NCBI GenBank assembly: GCA_001655205.1
Contig: LPNZ01006543.1
Coordinates: 1-23,304 of the forward strand
DNA length: 23,304 bases
DNA from: Lenisia limosa
Lineage: Eukaryota; Breviatea
Reading direction: 5' to 3'
The notes under the pieces: generated by a model
What the model was told of the DNA's origin: nothing
Database searches by the model: none
The model's input: only the letters and a program-made list of their open reading frames with translations
Shown here: positions 10,690 through 22,900 of the stretch, piece by piece
Position numbering within the stretch: position 1 is the first letter of the stretch
Layout: each line of letters starts with the position of its first letter
Program-made: the position numbers and the translations under genes

Positions 10690-13600
10690 ATGCCCTTTGA
10701 AGAGGGTCGCGAGAGTCAAAGGGCCCTCCCGGGAGACCAGCATGTTCTGAGCGATGTTAATTGGGGCGATGTCAGGACTGCTATGGTGGAAGTCATGGCC
10801 CGCAATGTGTCCGTTACAGTCGATAAGGGGTGAGCATGGGACTACAACAATCACCAAATTTTTCTGTTGTTTCTCAGAAATACTTTTTATTTTTCAAAGA
10901 AAACCTGTGTTTTAACACCCCACCCTAACCAGGGATCGAGATCTGAAGGTGCTGCACCCGCTTTCTCTCATTATTCGGTCCGGCAAACTCACGGCCATAA
11001 TTGGGGAATCCGGGGCTGGTAAAACAACCCTGCTTGATGTTTTGGCTGGTGGGGGGGTACTGGGGAAGATGGTCTAGTATATGATAAATGATAGCATATG
11101 ATATGTGCAAGAAATTTTACGTAAACAATTCACTTGCTCGGACGTCGTCGTAACAGGTATTTAGGCCGAGCCAAGTCGGACAAGGGTGGAGCAGTGTTCT
11201 TCAACTCCGTTCGCGCATCATTCAACAACAGCAATGTCAAACACATCATGGGGTATGTATGGGACATGTAACATCAACGCAACTCAATATGTATTGTATA
11301 ATACATAATACTGAAGGCAAACCCTGACAATCAATTACCGTTAATGATCAGAATGTTGGTCACATTTTGACTATCATTGTAATAATTTTGCAACGTTTCA
11401 CACCACAGCTACGTTGAGTCCGAAGACAGTCAGATTGCAGTGATGACTGTGACAGAATCCCTGCAGTTTGCTGCGAGGCTGCTCCTACCTAAGTCAATTT
11501 CAAAGGAGGTGGGTTGGATAAATAGCTTTTTCTGGGTTAAATGTTAAACCACGCTTCTGTTGATAATCAGGTGTTGAAAAATCCTATCATTATTGCCTGC
11601 TAATATGGAGGTGTGGAGGTTTCGACTGGTGTCCCCTCTGTGTGCTCTCTTTTTCTTTCATTTAGAAAATTTTCTTCATATTATCACATTTTACAACATA
11701 ATACTATTGATATTGATATGATGTATTAGGACCGGCAGCAGCGTGTAACAGAAGTCATTGCTGACCTCTCACTCACCCATGTCAAGGATCACAGAGTAGG
11801 CATTTTGTTGTTTTAATTGTATGATATACAGTGCAAGGGGTCCATATTTTGCTGTTTCTAATTTTATTGCATTCTACATATATATGTGCATACATACCCT
11901 TGCTCCCTCGAAACCATCTCAATCATGAATGGCTCTCCCTGACACTCTAGGTTGGAAATACCATGCACCGAGGAATCAGTGGAGGTAAGTATAACATAAA
12001 TTGAGCTATGAAAATAAAAAAATAAAAACAAATGATTATCTAGTATACATATTATAAATCCCTATACTCCTTCGTTTCACTGTGTAGGTGAGAGAAGGCG
12101 ACTCAGTATTGCTATTCAGGTCATTTCTGCTCCACCCGTCATATTCCTTGATGAACCAAGTGGGGGGGTTGTGAACATGATCTTTTTTCTCTACACCCCT
12201 TTTCTTCATATTCTCAAGATTCACTATAATCTTAAAAGTCTACTTTTATCAAACCTAAATGCACTTTCACAGCCGTGTTTTACTTACCCTTCTGTACTCA
12301 TGAAATATTATTCTTTGCATCACATTATGCTAACTCCTATAGCAAGTGGCTTGGACGCCCACAACGCGAGGACCGTAGTAGAAGGTCTGTACTACCTGGC
12401 CAATACTAAGGGGCATACAATTGCTGCAGTCTTGCACCAGCCGAGGTGAGTACTATAATTTGAAGTGTGAACTCCATTAATAGAAAATTACTCTTGGTAC
12501 GATGAACCTTAGCTTACATATCATCTGGGATTTGAAGTTCCTGGTACACTGCTTCCTTTTGTTGTTTCCTCACTCTTGTTTTTTTTACATTATAGCCAAT
12601 AAAGCTAATTTTATTTTATAATTTTACCCCCCCCCCCCNNNNNNNNNNNNNNNNNNNNNNNNNNNNNNNNNNNNNNNNNNNNNNNNNNNNNNNNNNNNNN
12701 NNNNNNNNNNNNNNNNNNNNNNNNNNNNNNNNNAGGGCGATTGGTCTACTCAGGCCCGTCGTCTGACGCAGTGGCTCATTTCGAGGCTCTTGGTGGGGGA
12801 GGAGAAGTTATCGTGTATATAATCATTGCAGATGCCCAGTTTAACGGATGTGATAGTCATATACTAGTATATATAAATATATACAGATGTATGTATTATA
12901 TCATATGTAATACTAGTAGACATTTAAACTCGTTTTGACTTCAAATTTTCCCCCTCTATTGATCCCACAGGATTCCCGTTCCCGTCCCACACCAACCCAG
13001 CCGACTTCTTAATGGACGTAACAATGTATGCAGTCATCTTACAATCAACCTGCTTTATTTCCACTTTGAAGAACAGAAGAGTTTTACTTTATTGTTATCC
13101 TCCTGGTTGTAGTTTCATTCACTTCCCAGGTCTTCTGACCTCCCCGATGATGAAGACTTCACCCCTGTCATCCCATCCATGCTTGCAGGTTTGTTGCATG
13201 GTAGCGATACGGTCGAAAATCTACTGTTTTGTCGCTTCGAAAAGATTTACATCTTCTGGGGAAGCTTCTAACAGATAACTCCTTTTTGTTCCACATTTCT
13301 TACATCCATGACCCCGTCTAGGTCCCATAAGTCCGCACACAGTTGCGACAGTTCGCTCGCCCCCGGTGGAAATCCCCACTACACCCACAATTATCCGAAG
13401 CCCTAATCACATCGTCGGTACCCCAGGTGCGTTCTATTCATTTCATTTGAACATAAAATATAAATTTACTGCCTGGCCATAGCTGTATTTGTAAACAAAC
13501 AGCATGAACACAGTTTAATTATGATGGCTCTAACTGCTGTGTTTTCGATTCCGACCGTTTCAAATTCTGATCTGTCAAAAAATACTCATTTTCTACAGGA

Positions 13601-16600
13601 GTCCCACCTGACTTCTCAATTGCACAAGAGGAGGTGCTTGGCCTACCGACTTCCCTGGACTCAGAGGAGGGATTCGGGTTCGAGTATGATGGCATTCACA
13701 TCAGTATTGTAAACATTATATTTCTGATACTTCTTTTATGTCATAAATGAGTTGGTCTAAGCTTTGCAGATCAACTGTATATGACGACGAAGGAAGCAGG
13801 TTAATTACTCCAGTCCGAATGTAGGGGTGATTGAATAGAAGCCAAATTGTGGTGGAGGTAATAAGAAAATTTGAGGCATGGGTGATGAACGCATTCAATA
13901 CCTTTAAATTGGCAATTCATCAAGCTCACTCCCTAGACCCTCGGCAGACCACCCGTTAGCGACTTTAGACACCCGGTCAAAGTGGCTCAATGAAATGTTC
14001 AACAAATCCAAATATGGCAACTGTTGGTGATTGTCTTTTTTTTATCCAAATCGTGCAGACGCTTAGTCAAACAATATAAAACTGCAAGAAAAAGTTTTCA
14101 TAACGCTCACTCCTTGATAATACTCCCCCAATCACCCACTAATCCCTACCCTATCTCATTCAGCCCTCTCCGATCGCGTGTCCCTGCTTTTACCAATTGG
14201 TGAGTCCATCAACGAAATGTCCCCCACGGTTCCTGTTGTCGGCCACCACAGCCTGCCGTACCCCCGTGCAAGGTACGTGGTAGTAAGAATGAAAGAAATT
14301 CTCACATTTACAGCTATGTTGAAATTTTTAAACAGAAAGTGTTATTTTGGTGGGATATGAGCCCTTTCTTCTTTGAAAACTTATTATTTAGTTCTCAAGA
14401 TGTTACTGCTGCTCCTGCTGATGTAAGGAGAGGGCACAGATCAAGGGGTTGTGTAGATAATCAGTTGTGGTGGACATTTTAAACTTATTGACTTCTCTAG
14501 ACTGCCGGCAGAGGTATCCCATCAAAAACAAAACGATCCGGCTGGATAGTCCAGGTCAGAAGGAGTTCACGATTTTTTGTTTTTAAATGTTCATATTTTC
14601 CTTCCTTTTAAACCATCATTTGCAAAAATGTTGTCAACTGTTGTGGCGGAATTGTTTTGACAAACCAGCCATCCACCACCCACTCTTTTTGCCAATCTCT
14701 AGAACATATTATTGAAGTTGTATTAACGACAGTGCAGACGTACACTGTTATGAAACGCGCTGGAAGGCAATTCCTCAGAGATAGGTAGGTGCAGCTCACT
14801 TCCTTCAAAGTAGACAAGAATGCAGAAGACCCATTTTCTTCACTCTCCAGATCCCTCGTGATAGGCCACTATCTTTCTGCCATTGCATTTGGCGCCATTT
14901 TGGCCTGGTTCTTCTATGATCTCAAGCTTGACGAGAGCGGTCCGGGGGAGGGTGTGTGTCTGTGATCTTTTCCGGATTAGCATGGCTGTAACCCACTTTC
15001 GTTGCCAATTATTTGCCTCAAAATTGCCGTTCCGTTCAATGTTAGCACCCACATTCAATTTTCTCCAAGACTTTACAATAAACTAATGAATCAAATTTAG
15101 TGGAACATACAGAATCTTTCAGTATGTCCTTTCACTCCATTCTGACCTTCAACTAACATTTCTCAGGACTGCAGAACCGTGTGGGACTGTTCTTCTTCCT
15201 CTCTGCTCTGTTTTGCCTCTCCACGCTGTCAGTCCTCGATATCTTTGTTGTTGACCGCCCAATATTTAGACGCGAGAGAGCTGCTGTTGGCGGGTACAAC
15301 TTACAACTTATATCAATAAACTATTCTGAAATTCCTGTTTTGTTGGAGAAATTGTATATAATTATCTCTCACCATATTGTACATGACACAAGATCAAATG
15401 TTGAATAATGACTCTTTTATTGGAACGTTTTAGGGGTTTTACTCATCATCATCGTATTTCTGCGGACGTGCTATTGTGGACCTAATTTTCCTGCGTGTCC
15501 TCCCACCTATCATTACGGGCGCTATTCTCTACTACGCTGTCGGCTTGAACGTCTCAGGTCTGCATGACTCATCTTGGTTAATTGATCATGTTTTAGTGGT
15601 ATTCATAAGTGCTTTATGTTTTGTTTTTTTTCATATTATCTTTTCAGAATTAAAGATGTACTTCAGGTTACTTAAAACCATGTATCTCTTTCTCTTCGTT
15701 TTCTTTAGTGTGTTATTCTCATCATATATTTTTGCCTCTTGCAGAGTGGCACAGAGTCGGCATCTTCTTCCTAGTTCTCACAGCGACTTCGGTGATAGCC
15801 ACTGGCCTCTGTCTTGGTGGGGGGGGGGTAATCCTAATCAATGTCTATTCATGGGACTTTTTCCCCATCACACCCATCAATCAAGCACCAATCACCCTAC
15901 CCTGTCAGGCTTGAGTGCGTTTGTTCCCTCCGTCGGGGTGGGGTCGATCCTAGCTTCCTTCATTATTTTGGTCCTCCTGCTACTTTGCGGCTTTGTTTTG
16001 GTGGGTTGGCTCAAATTCATACATCATGTCTAGATTAACTATATTATAATCCAATATCTCGTAAGCGTAATGATGTGGACGGCTTCGGGCAGATACAACC
16101 TTCTTTTCTATTTCTCATTGCTAATATATATGTGTGTATGAAGGCACCACTCATTCACATCCATAGAACAAGGATGAAGCACCTGCTCTAGTCAAGTTTG
16201 TCAGTAAAGTCACGCCATTCTCCTACAGCTATGAAGGTGGGAGCTTGGCTTCAGCTTACATATGTAATACCCCCCTCCCTCACTGACAAACTGAATGATG
16301 GGTTTTATTGATTGTGTGTATGGGGAAGGGAACCGACTGTTTTACCATCTAATCAGCAAAACGCCTTTGTGTTGCGGCAGCTTTGGTGAGGTTTTTATAT
16401 TTATTTAAACACCATACCTTCATTCACGCCTTACAGCCATGCTTGTCAACGAGGTGTCCAACCTGAACCTCACGTGGGTGTATCACGGCGGCTCGTGGCC
16501 TCTTCCTCCTCGAGATGCTCTGGCCATGTTTGGCTTCGACGTCGATAGATTATGGGACGATTTGAAGGTATGTGCAAGATTCTCGGAATTCCTTTCGCAG

Positions 16601-16748
16601 CTTTTCAAACTTGATTTGACCACCCCACAAAAAGGGCTAAAAACAAACTCCTCTAACCTCCCTTTAGGTTCTTCCTGCCTTTGTGATGGCGTTCTTTGTT
16701 TTTGCTCTAATAATTTTGATTACTACCACGCGCTACCACCGTCGGTAG
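10690..16748 (+). CDS. Half-size ABCG transporter, ADP1-like, without visible ectodomain (ABC transporter 2)
   Basis: Twenty-six exons keep frame: 10690-10829, 10933-11048, 11165-11252, 11409-11508, 11730-11795, 11951-11984, 12088-12159, 12343-12445, 12735-12792 (5' part in gap), 12971-13025, 13130-13188, 13322-13426, 13599-13703, 13948-14022, 14164-14272, 14392-14422, 14501-14564, 14703-14784, 14851-14939, 15167-15285, 15434-15557, 15745-15816, 15909-16000, 16167-16236, 16437-16567 and 16668-16748 (TAG). Counted from MPFEEG at 10690, the NBD has Walker [10 protein letters not shown] (71-79), Ser 119 where the Q-loop Gln is expected (YVESED), signature ISGGE (179-183), Walker B VIFLDEPT (199-206) and His 237. 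A linker of about 185 residues rich in Ser/Thr-Pro follows, then six TM helices with the motif [16 protein letters not shown]. It is a tandem paralogue of ABC transporter 1, sharing three exact intron positions in the NBD. The true start is unsure: frame is open back to an acceptor at 10666, and more exons may precede. Substrate unknown. Confidence 0.85.
12639..12733. other. Assembly gap (95 N) next to a C12 run
   Basis: Undetermined bases directly after a run of 12 C. The gap hides the start of the ABC transporter 2 exon that follows the H-loop. About 15 residues matching the FDRIILLSHGR region of paralogue 1 should lie there. Confidence 0.95.
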
Positions 16749-16950
16749 CTGAATTTTGTGGCTGTTACAAGATAACAGCGTTGATGAATGTTTACTGTTT
16801 CTTTTCACATTTGGGGAAAGGCTTTCCTCTTTCATGAGCGCACTAACCTCTTATAGAGAAGGGTGGGGGGTGGAAGGTTTCGAGACATTAGCATCAGAAA
16901 ATCAAATGACCTAATGTGAACCACTTGAACCAAAACAGCATTCATCAATT
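16749..16950. other. Convergent spacer between ABC transporter 2 and the diflavin reductase
   Basis: About 200 bp separate the TAG of ABC transporter 2 from the stop codon of the minus-strand reductase. No open frame or clear AATAAA signal is seen on either strand. Both 3' UTRs must lie here or overlap. Confidence 0.6.
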
Positions 16951-19900
16951 CTACCAGACGTCAAGTCCATAGCGGCCGGTTCTCTGCATCTTTGCCAGGG
17001 CCTTTTCGGCTACCTCCTCCTCCACACCACCATGGTTGACCTGCAAGAGTTATACCAGGGTACCTACTCTTATGTTTATCATCACATGATATTACAGTAG
17101 TATGTACTTTTTTGCAAGCGAAATTGAGCAAGAAATAAAGGGGAAAAAAAAAAAACCAAATAATGGAGTTGAGAGAAAAGTTATATTGGACAAAAAGGGT
17201 GTGTTACTTTTTGAGGTAAATCAATTCACTAAATAACAGACCAAAGGACCCACTTGGAATTTAACAAGCATCTTGTGGACATTTTTGGCCATGTGCTCAG
17301 CATCACTACCAGAGTAAAAGGCTGAACTCAACAATAGACGAAACAATCTGAGCCCAATATTACTCCCACAGGACTCACCCGCAGATGTAGACATGGCCCT
17401 TCTCAAGGAAAATCAGGCGGTACAGCTCCTCTGACATTGACGACATTAAATCTGTTACGTAGAGCTTCTTCTCCTTAAAATGGTCACGGGATTCGTTGTC
17501 ATTATTCTTGGAAAAATAGGGGGGGGGGGGGAATNNNNNNNNNNNNNNNNNNNNNNNNNNNNNNNNNNNNNNNNNNNNNNNNNNNNNNNNNNNNNNNNNN
17601 NNNNNNNNNNNNNNNNNNNNNNNNNNNNNNNNNNNCACCAGAAACCATGCCCACAGATTCCCTGGAGAAAGCGGTGTGAAGGGCCACAAGGCCAGATTCA
17701 GCCCATTTGTTGAGACGGTCGCCATGAAGAAACTCCGTGCGATAGCGGTTTCCTGGAGGTGGGGGTCAATAATTGTACATAATATGAGGAGAGAGACTTG
17801 GTCCAAATACCTCCCAGCAATTTCAAAAAAAAATGTCAACTGAGGACCAGTTGATACAGAATAAATCAGAACTAAGCTTCCTACCAGTGAAGAGATGCAT
17901 AGGACCGACATCTTGGCCTGCGCTTTTGGCTGGAGGGATAAATCACAAAATTTGTCATGAAAACAAACGAAGTATATGTTTGGTGCTTAGAATATTCCAT
18001 CAACAGCCTAACAGCCCCGTCCATACAGCCTGTGCCACCTCTAAGAGACTGCGTACATCTATCATATCACATTCATCAAAACATTGAATATTGAAATATA
18101 AGTTTATCCAATTCAAGACAGAGTAAAATAAAGGAAAACCATGGTAACCACTCCACAGCATACCGACAGAGCGGTTTTCGAGGAAGCCAATGAAGGGAGC
18201 AATGCCACTGCCGGGACCGATCATGACCACGGGAACTGTGGTCTTGGCGGGGAGGCGGAATTGCGATCTAATGATCAGATACTGGCATACGAGTGATGGA
18301 TTGCTTGAAATGATATCTCAAAGGACATCGTTAGTAAGTGTGCTGATAAAGCAACAACAAAAATTACCTTCGGATAAAATGCAAAATTGAATGTAGCCTG
18401 CTAACAAAGTTGCAAACTTTTTTATAGCAGGGGCAACACAAACCTGCGAATGAACATTGGGACAATGTCTCCTTGTTTGAGCCCAGACAGCCTAAGTAGT
18501 TAGGCTTTAGTTTTTTGGCAATTATTAATGGTATTCTACAGATCAAGATCAATAGAATATATTTATCGTTATTTCACTTGTCTGTATAACGCAGCACCAG
18601 TAGAATAACAAAGTAATCAGTTAATAAACTACATTCACATTCCTTGACCCACACACCATCCCGAGCAAAGACCGGTGACATTCTTGTTGCCCTTCATCCA
18701 TGATGCAACACCAACACTGATCACCACGCGTCCTTCTTTGTACTGAATCGGTAACACCAAAGTAGCAGCAAGAAATGGAATCTCAAAGTTCCCGAAAAAG
18801 CGAAATCTCTCAATAAATCTTTTGTATATCCTTCTTTTTCCATCGAGAAAGAAACATTGGAAAGAATTAAATATTTGAATATACAATATGACAAAATTTT
18901 ATCTTGGACGAGGGAAAAGCGAATAATAGCATGTTCAAAGGACAATTAGGTATAATATGTCATATCATATCATAAATAAATCTGATAATAGGACCCACCT
19001 TGAGAGATGAAGAAATGGAATAGAATCGCGCTTGGAGAGGAGGGCAAACTTCAAGGAAATGCCCGAATGGAATCTACGAGAGTAACAGGTTAATCAGAGT
19101 CTCTTCTAGTACATGTGGAAATGAGGAAATAGATGGTTCATCTGTAGAAATAACAAGGGATCCATCTGCGAAGCTGTATTAACAGTAAATGTACACAAAA
19201 TCTATTTCATTCAAGGTAAACAATGATAGAAATAGCAACGAAAAGTCCCAGCAAACCTTGACAGAAGCAAACTTGGTCATGATATCAGAGACAGACAGCA
19301 TTTTATCCCCAATTTCAGCATCAAACTTGACCTACAAAAACAAATTAATAAAGAATTTAGAATGGAAAACACATGGGATACAATCCACCTTCCTCAAGGG
19401 AATGCATACGTTGGGAGAAGTCAGGAGGAGGGAAGCAGGTCTGTCACCAACCTTGGACTCTGCAGAGGTCGACGCCAAGGCCTGGAGTTCCTCGTTTGCC
19501 TCAGTGCCTTCAGTGTAGACAGCGAGGGCCATCAGAAGGTCCTGAGCAGTGATGAAATACCAAAATTTTTAAAGTCAAAAACTATAATGTTATCACCGTA
19601 TCGTTCAATTGTATAGTTGTGCCACTACACTAACGCCTCATCCCAATAATAAAGTTTCATTTTATGAAATACCGTTTTGCTTTTCAAAATAGGATCGCCT
19701 ACCTTGGTTGGAGTAGCCATTAGATCAACGTTGTGTGTAAGCAGCGTCCGCGCAGTGGCCGCGTTGAAGAGCTTCTTGTCTTGGGAGGGTGACGATGAAA
19801 CAAAGGAAATTCCGATGAAGAATTTTCGCGTAAAGGTGCTAATCATAAACTGATGGTGAAAAATGGGGCATGGGTGCAAAAAAAAACTCATTTGGAGAAG

Positions 19901-22900
19901 TAGTTGAGACAGCACCAACTTTTGGTTTCCGGATCTGTGGATTCAAGTGTGACACAGGGGTTATCCAGAATGTCGAACCTGATGGGTGAAAAACCAATTA
20001 TGATGTTAAGAACATGAGAAAAAAATTCAAGGTGGAGCAAAGAAAAACAACGGACATTATTCGGATCGTACAGATCACATTAAATTGCCGAGCAACAGAG
20101 CTGTTGAATATTATGGACCACGATTCCGTGCTGCCCATCCAACCGAGTCATCATAGCCTCGACAACTTCCTTCGGGTTTGATGCGTAAACGCCAACATGG
20201 TCACCTGCTACATACCTGAGACCGTGAGCCCCTATATTCTCCATTTTTTGTGCTATTATCTTTGTCTTTTGTACCTCCCTTTATCTGTAAAAAGAAATAT
20301 TTTTGCTAATACGGGTATCTAGGGAGCAGGTGAACAATTTTCTGATGTTGTTTTAAAATGTATTGCATCATGGACGCGAGGTACTTCTTAACAGAATGAA
20401 TCCTGCATCTGATAATCAACTCCTCGCCAATACATCCCTCGCACTTGGCACGTCCGCCCGAAGTGTCCAACGCAACTTCCACGTATTTGCGAGCGTTGCC
20501 ATCCTGCACAGTTAAATTAGGCGCCATAACAAATGGTATTCAAATGAGACGGACCTCCCCTCTCCTGATAGTTCAGGGATGCTTAATCGTGTTAACTTAT
20601 GTTTGGAAGATTGCACAGCCCTCAATATTCCGACCTGATGAAGTGGAGAAACAGAAATGACAGGAGCATAGAAGGGTCTGTCAGGCTTCACCATTCTGAA
20701 GTATGAGAGATGATCCATTCTGGATTTTTGTGATGGGACAAACTGTGAATAGAAAACAAAATTAACGCCTGATGAACTCAAAAGAAAACCTTGAACATTG
20801 AACATTAGTTTCCACTTTTCAATTGTAAAACATACGAATGATATGATCTATGTATCTTCTATTGTCCGCAAACGACATCATCTCCTTGCTTACGCCTTGG
20901 CATCGGTGGGAGGCGGGTACACAGGAGCCTCGTCGGTTGGGGCAAGGGTGCAGATGTACTGGGGCTTTCCAAAGGCGGTGCGCGCCGCAGCATCGTAGTC
21001 AACCTAAGACAGGGGGTAANNNNNNNNNNNNNNNNNNNNNNNNNNNNNNNNNNNNNNNNNNNNNNNNNNNNNNNNNNNNNNNNNNNNNNNNNNNNNNNNN
21101 NNNNNNNNNNNNNNNNNNNNNNNNNATAAACTGTAAGAGCATCCATTATGTATGACCCTATTTGGTGGCCGATTCAAAAAGTTAAGACAGGACCTCTCAG
21201 ACCCACCATCAGTGTATATCCCTCCCCCACATTAGCCGCTGCACACGCTGCCGGCCACAATCCAGCCCTCCACGTCATAAAGTCCTCGTCAAGACTGGTG
21301 GAAGCGTCACCAAGGCCGAGGTCGTAGAACTGCGGAGTCATGGGTGTTTTATGTGCGGGGTAGTTGCGATAGGTGGCGTACAATGCGGATAGTGTATCGA
21401 AGTATGTAGATGCAGAGGTTTATTAAAGTGTGAATGAGAAACGTGGGCGGGAAATGAGACTCAAAAAANNNNNNNNNNNNNNNNNNNNNNNNNNNNNNNN
21501 NNNNNNNNNNNNNNNNNNNNNNNNNNNNNNNNNNNNNNNNNNNNNNNNNNNNNNNNNNNNNNNNNNNNNNNNNNNNNNNNNNNNNNNNNNNNNNNNNNNN
21601 NNNNNNNNNNNNNNNNNNNNNNNNNNNNNNNNNNNNNNNNNNNNNNNNNNNNNNNNNNNNNNNNNNTGTTTCCTTAGCCTGTCTCGTACCAACCCTGTAT
21701 CCTTATTATGGCTCTCCAACCAACCCTGCAGCCGCCATTGGCTTCCAATCCGGCATCGAATCTTCGAGCACTTCTGTTGAAACGTTCGAAGCGGCGAGAC
21801 CCACAGCCGAATACAGCAAACCTAAGGGTATCATACACTTTGAAGATGACAAATTGTTAGATTATATAAATATTCCTAATAATGTCGACAAACATATGAT
21901 ATATTATTGGAATGACAGAGCCTTCATGTATGTACCCCTCAGTACCTGCTCACATCTAAAAGCCCAATCATCTTTAACCACTCACTTGCTTGATGAGCAG
22001 TCAAAGCCTGCAAGAATCTTCTTCAGAGACTCATCAGCATCATCACTGGCTTCTCCTGGGGGGGGGGGGTAAAATTGAAAAATTTATGAAACAAAAAAAA
22101 ACCAAATCAACTCTGCTGNNNNNNNNNNNNNNNNNNNNNNNNNNNNNNNNNNNNNNNNNNNNNNNNNNNNNNNNNNNNNNNNNNNNNNNNNNNNNNNNNN
22201 NNNNNNNNNNNNNNNNNNNNNNNNNNNNNNNNNAAATTTCTTGAGGTAGTTAATGTTGAAAATTACTAGGTAAATATGATATATGGAGTGAAATAAGAAT
22301 ATTATCTTTGAAAAGGAGCATCGTAGAGATAGTTAAAAAATCGCCTGTCGGAGTAGCAATCTCACCGTCTCCGAACGTTGAAACTACAAAGATGGCAGTG
22401 GCTGAGCCTGTCATGATTTCAGTCTAAATGAAGGTAAAAACATGGTTTCATTTGAATGGTGACCCACATTAAGTGCCTTATCCCCTCACCACATCAACAG
22501 TGTCAAGGCGCGCAGCTTTCGACGCGAACCCCAAACGTCTTCCTTCACTGGCCAAACGGAGGGCAAATCTGGACGGTTATGGAAGCAAAGATTTTGGGAT
22601 TGATAAGCAAAAACTATCCAATGTTGGAGGATTTGTTTGCGTATATGATGACATGCTACAACCCACCTTTCACTGTTTCCGCTCTGAGAACCGAAAAGGA
22701 CACGTAAGACAGGCTGAATAATAAAGCAATGCCAATCAGAAAGAATGGCAGAAGGTATGAAGGAAAGCCTTTGTTCAATCATTACGTTTGAAATACGTTG
22801 ACCCGTATCCACTTGGGATATGATCAGCTGACAGACTCCAGAGCCGATACGGATGAACGAAGATAAAAAAGCCTATTAGATTCATTGCACGAGTACGTCG

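Noticed and set aside
9863-10692. One full-size two-NBD transporter made by fusing genes 1 and 2
   Set aside because: Gene 1 ends with an in-frame TGA right after its last TM helix, at the family's usual end. I found no splice route that skips it.
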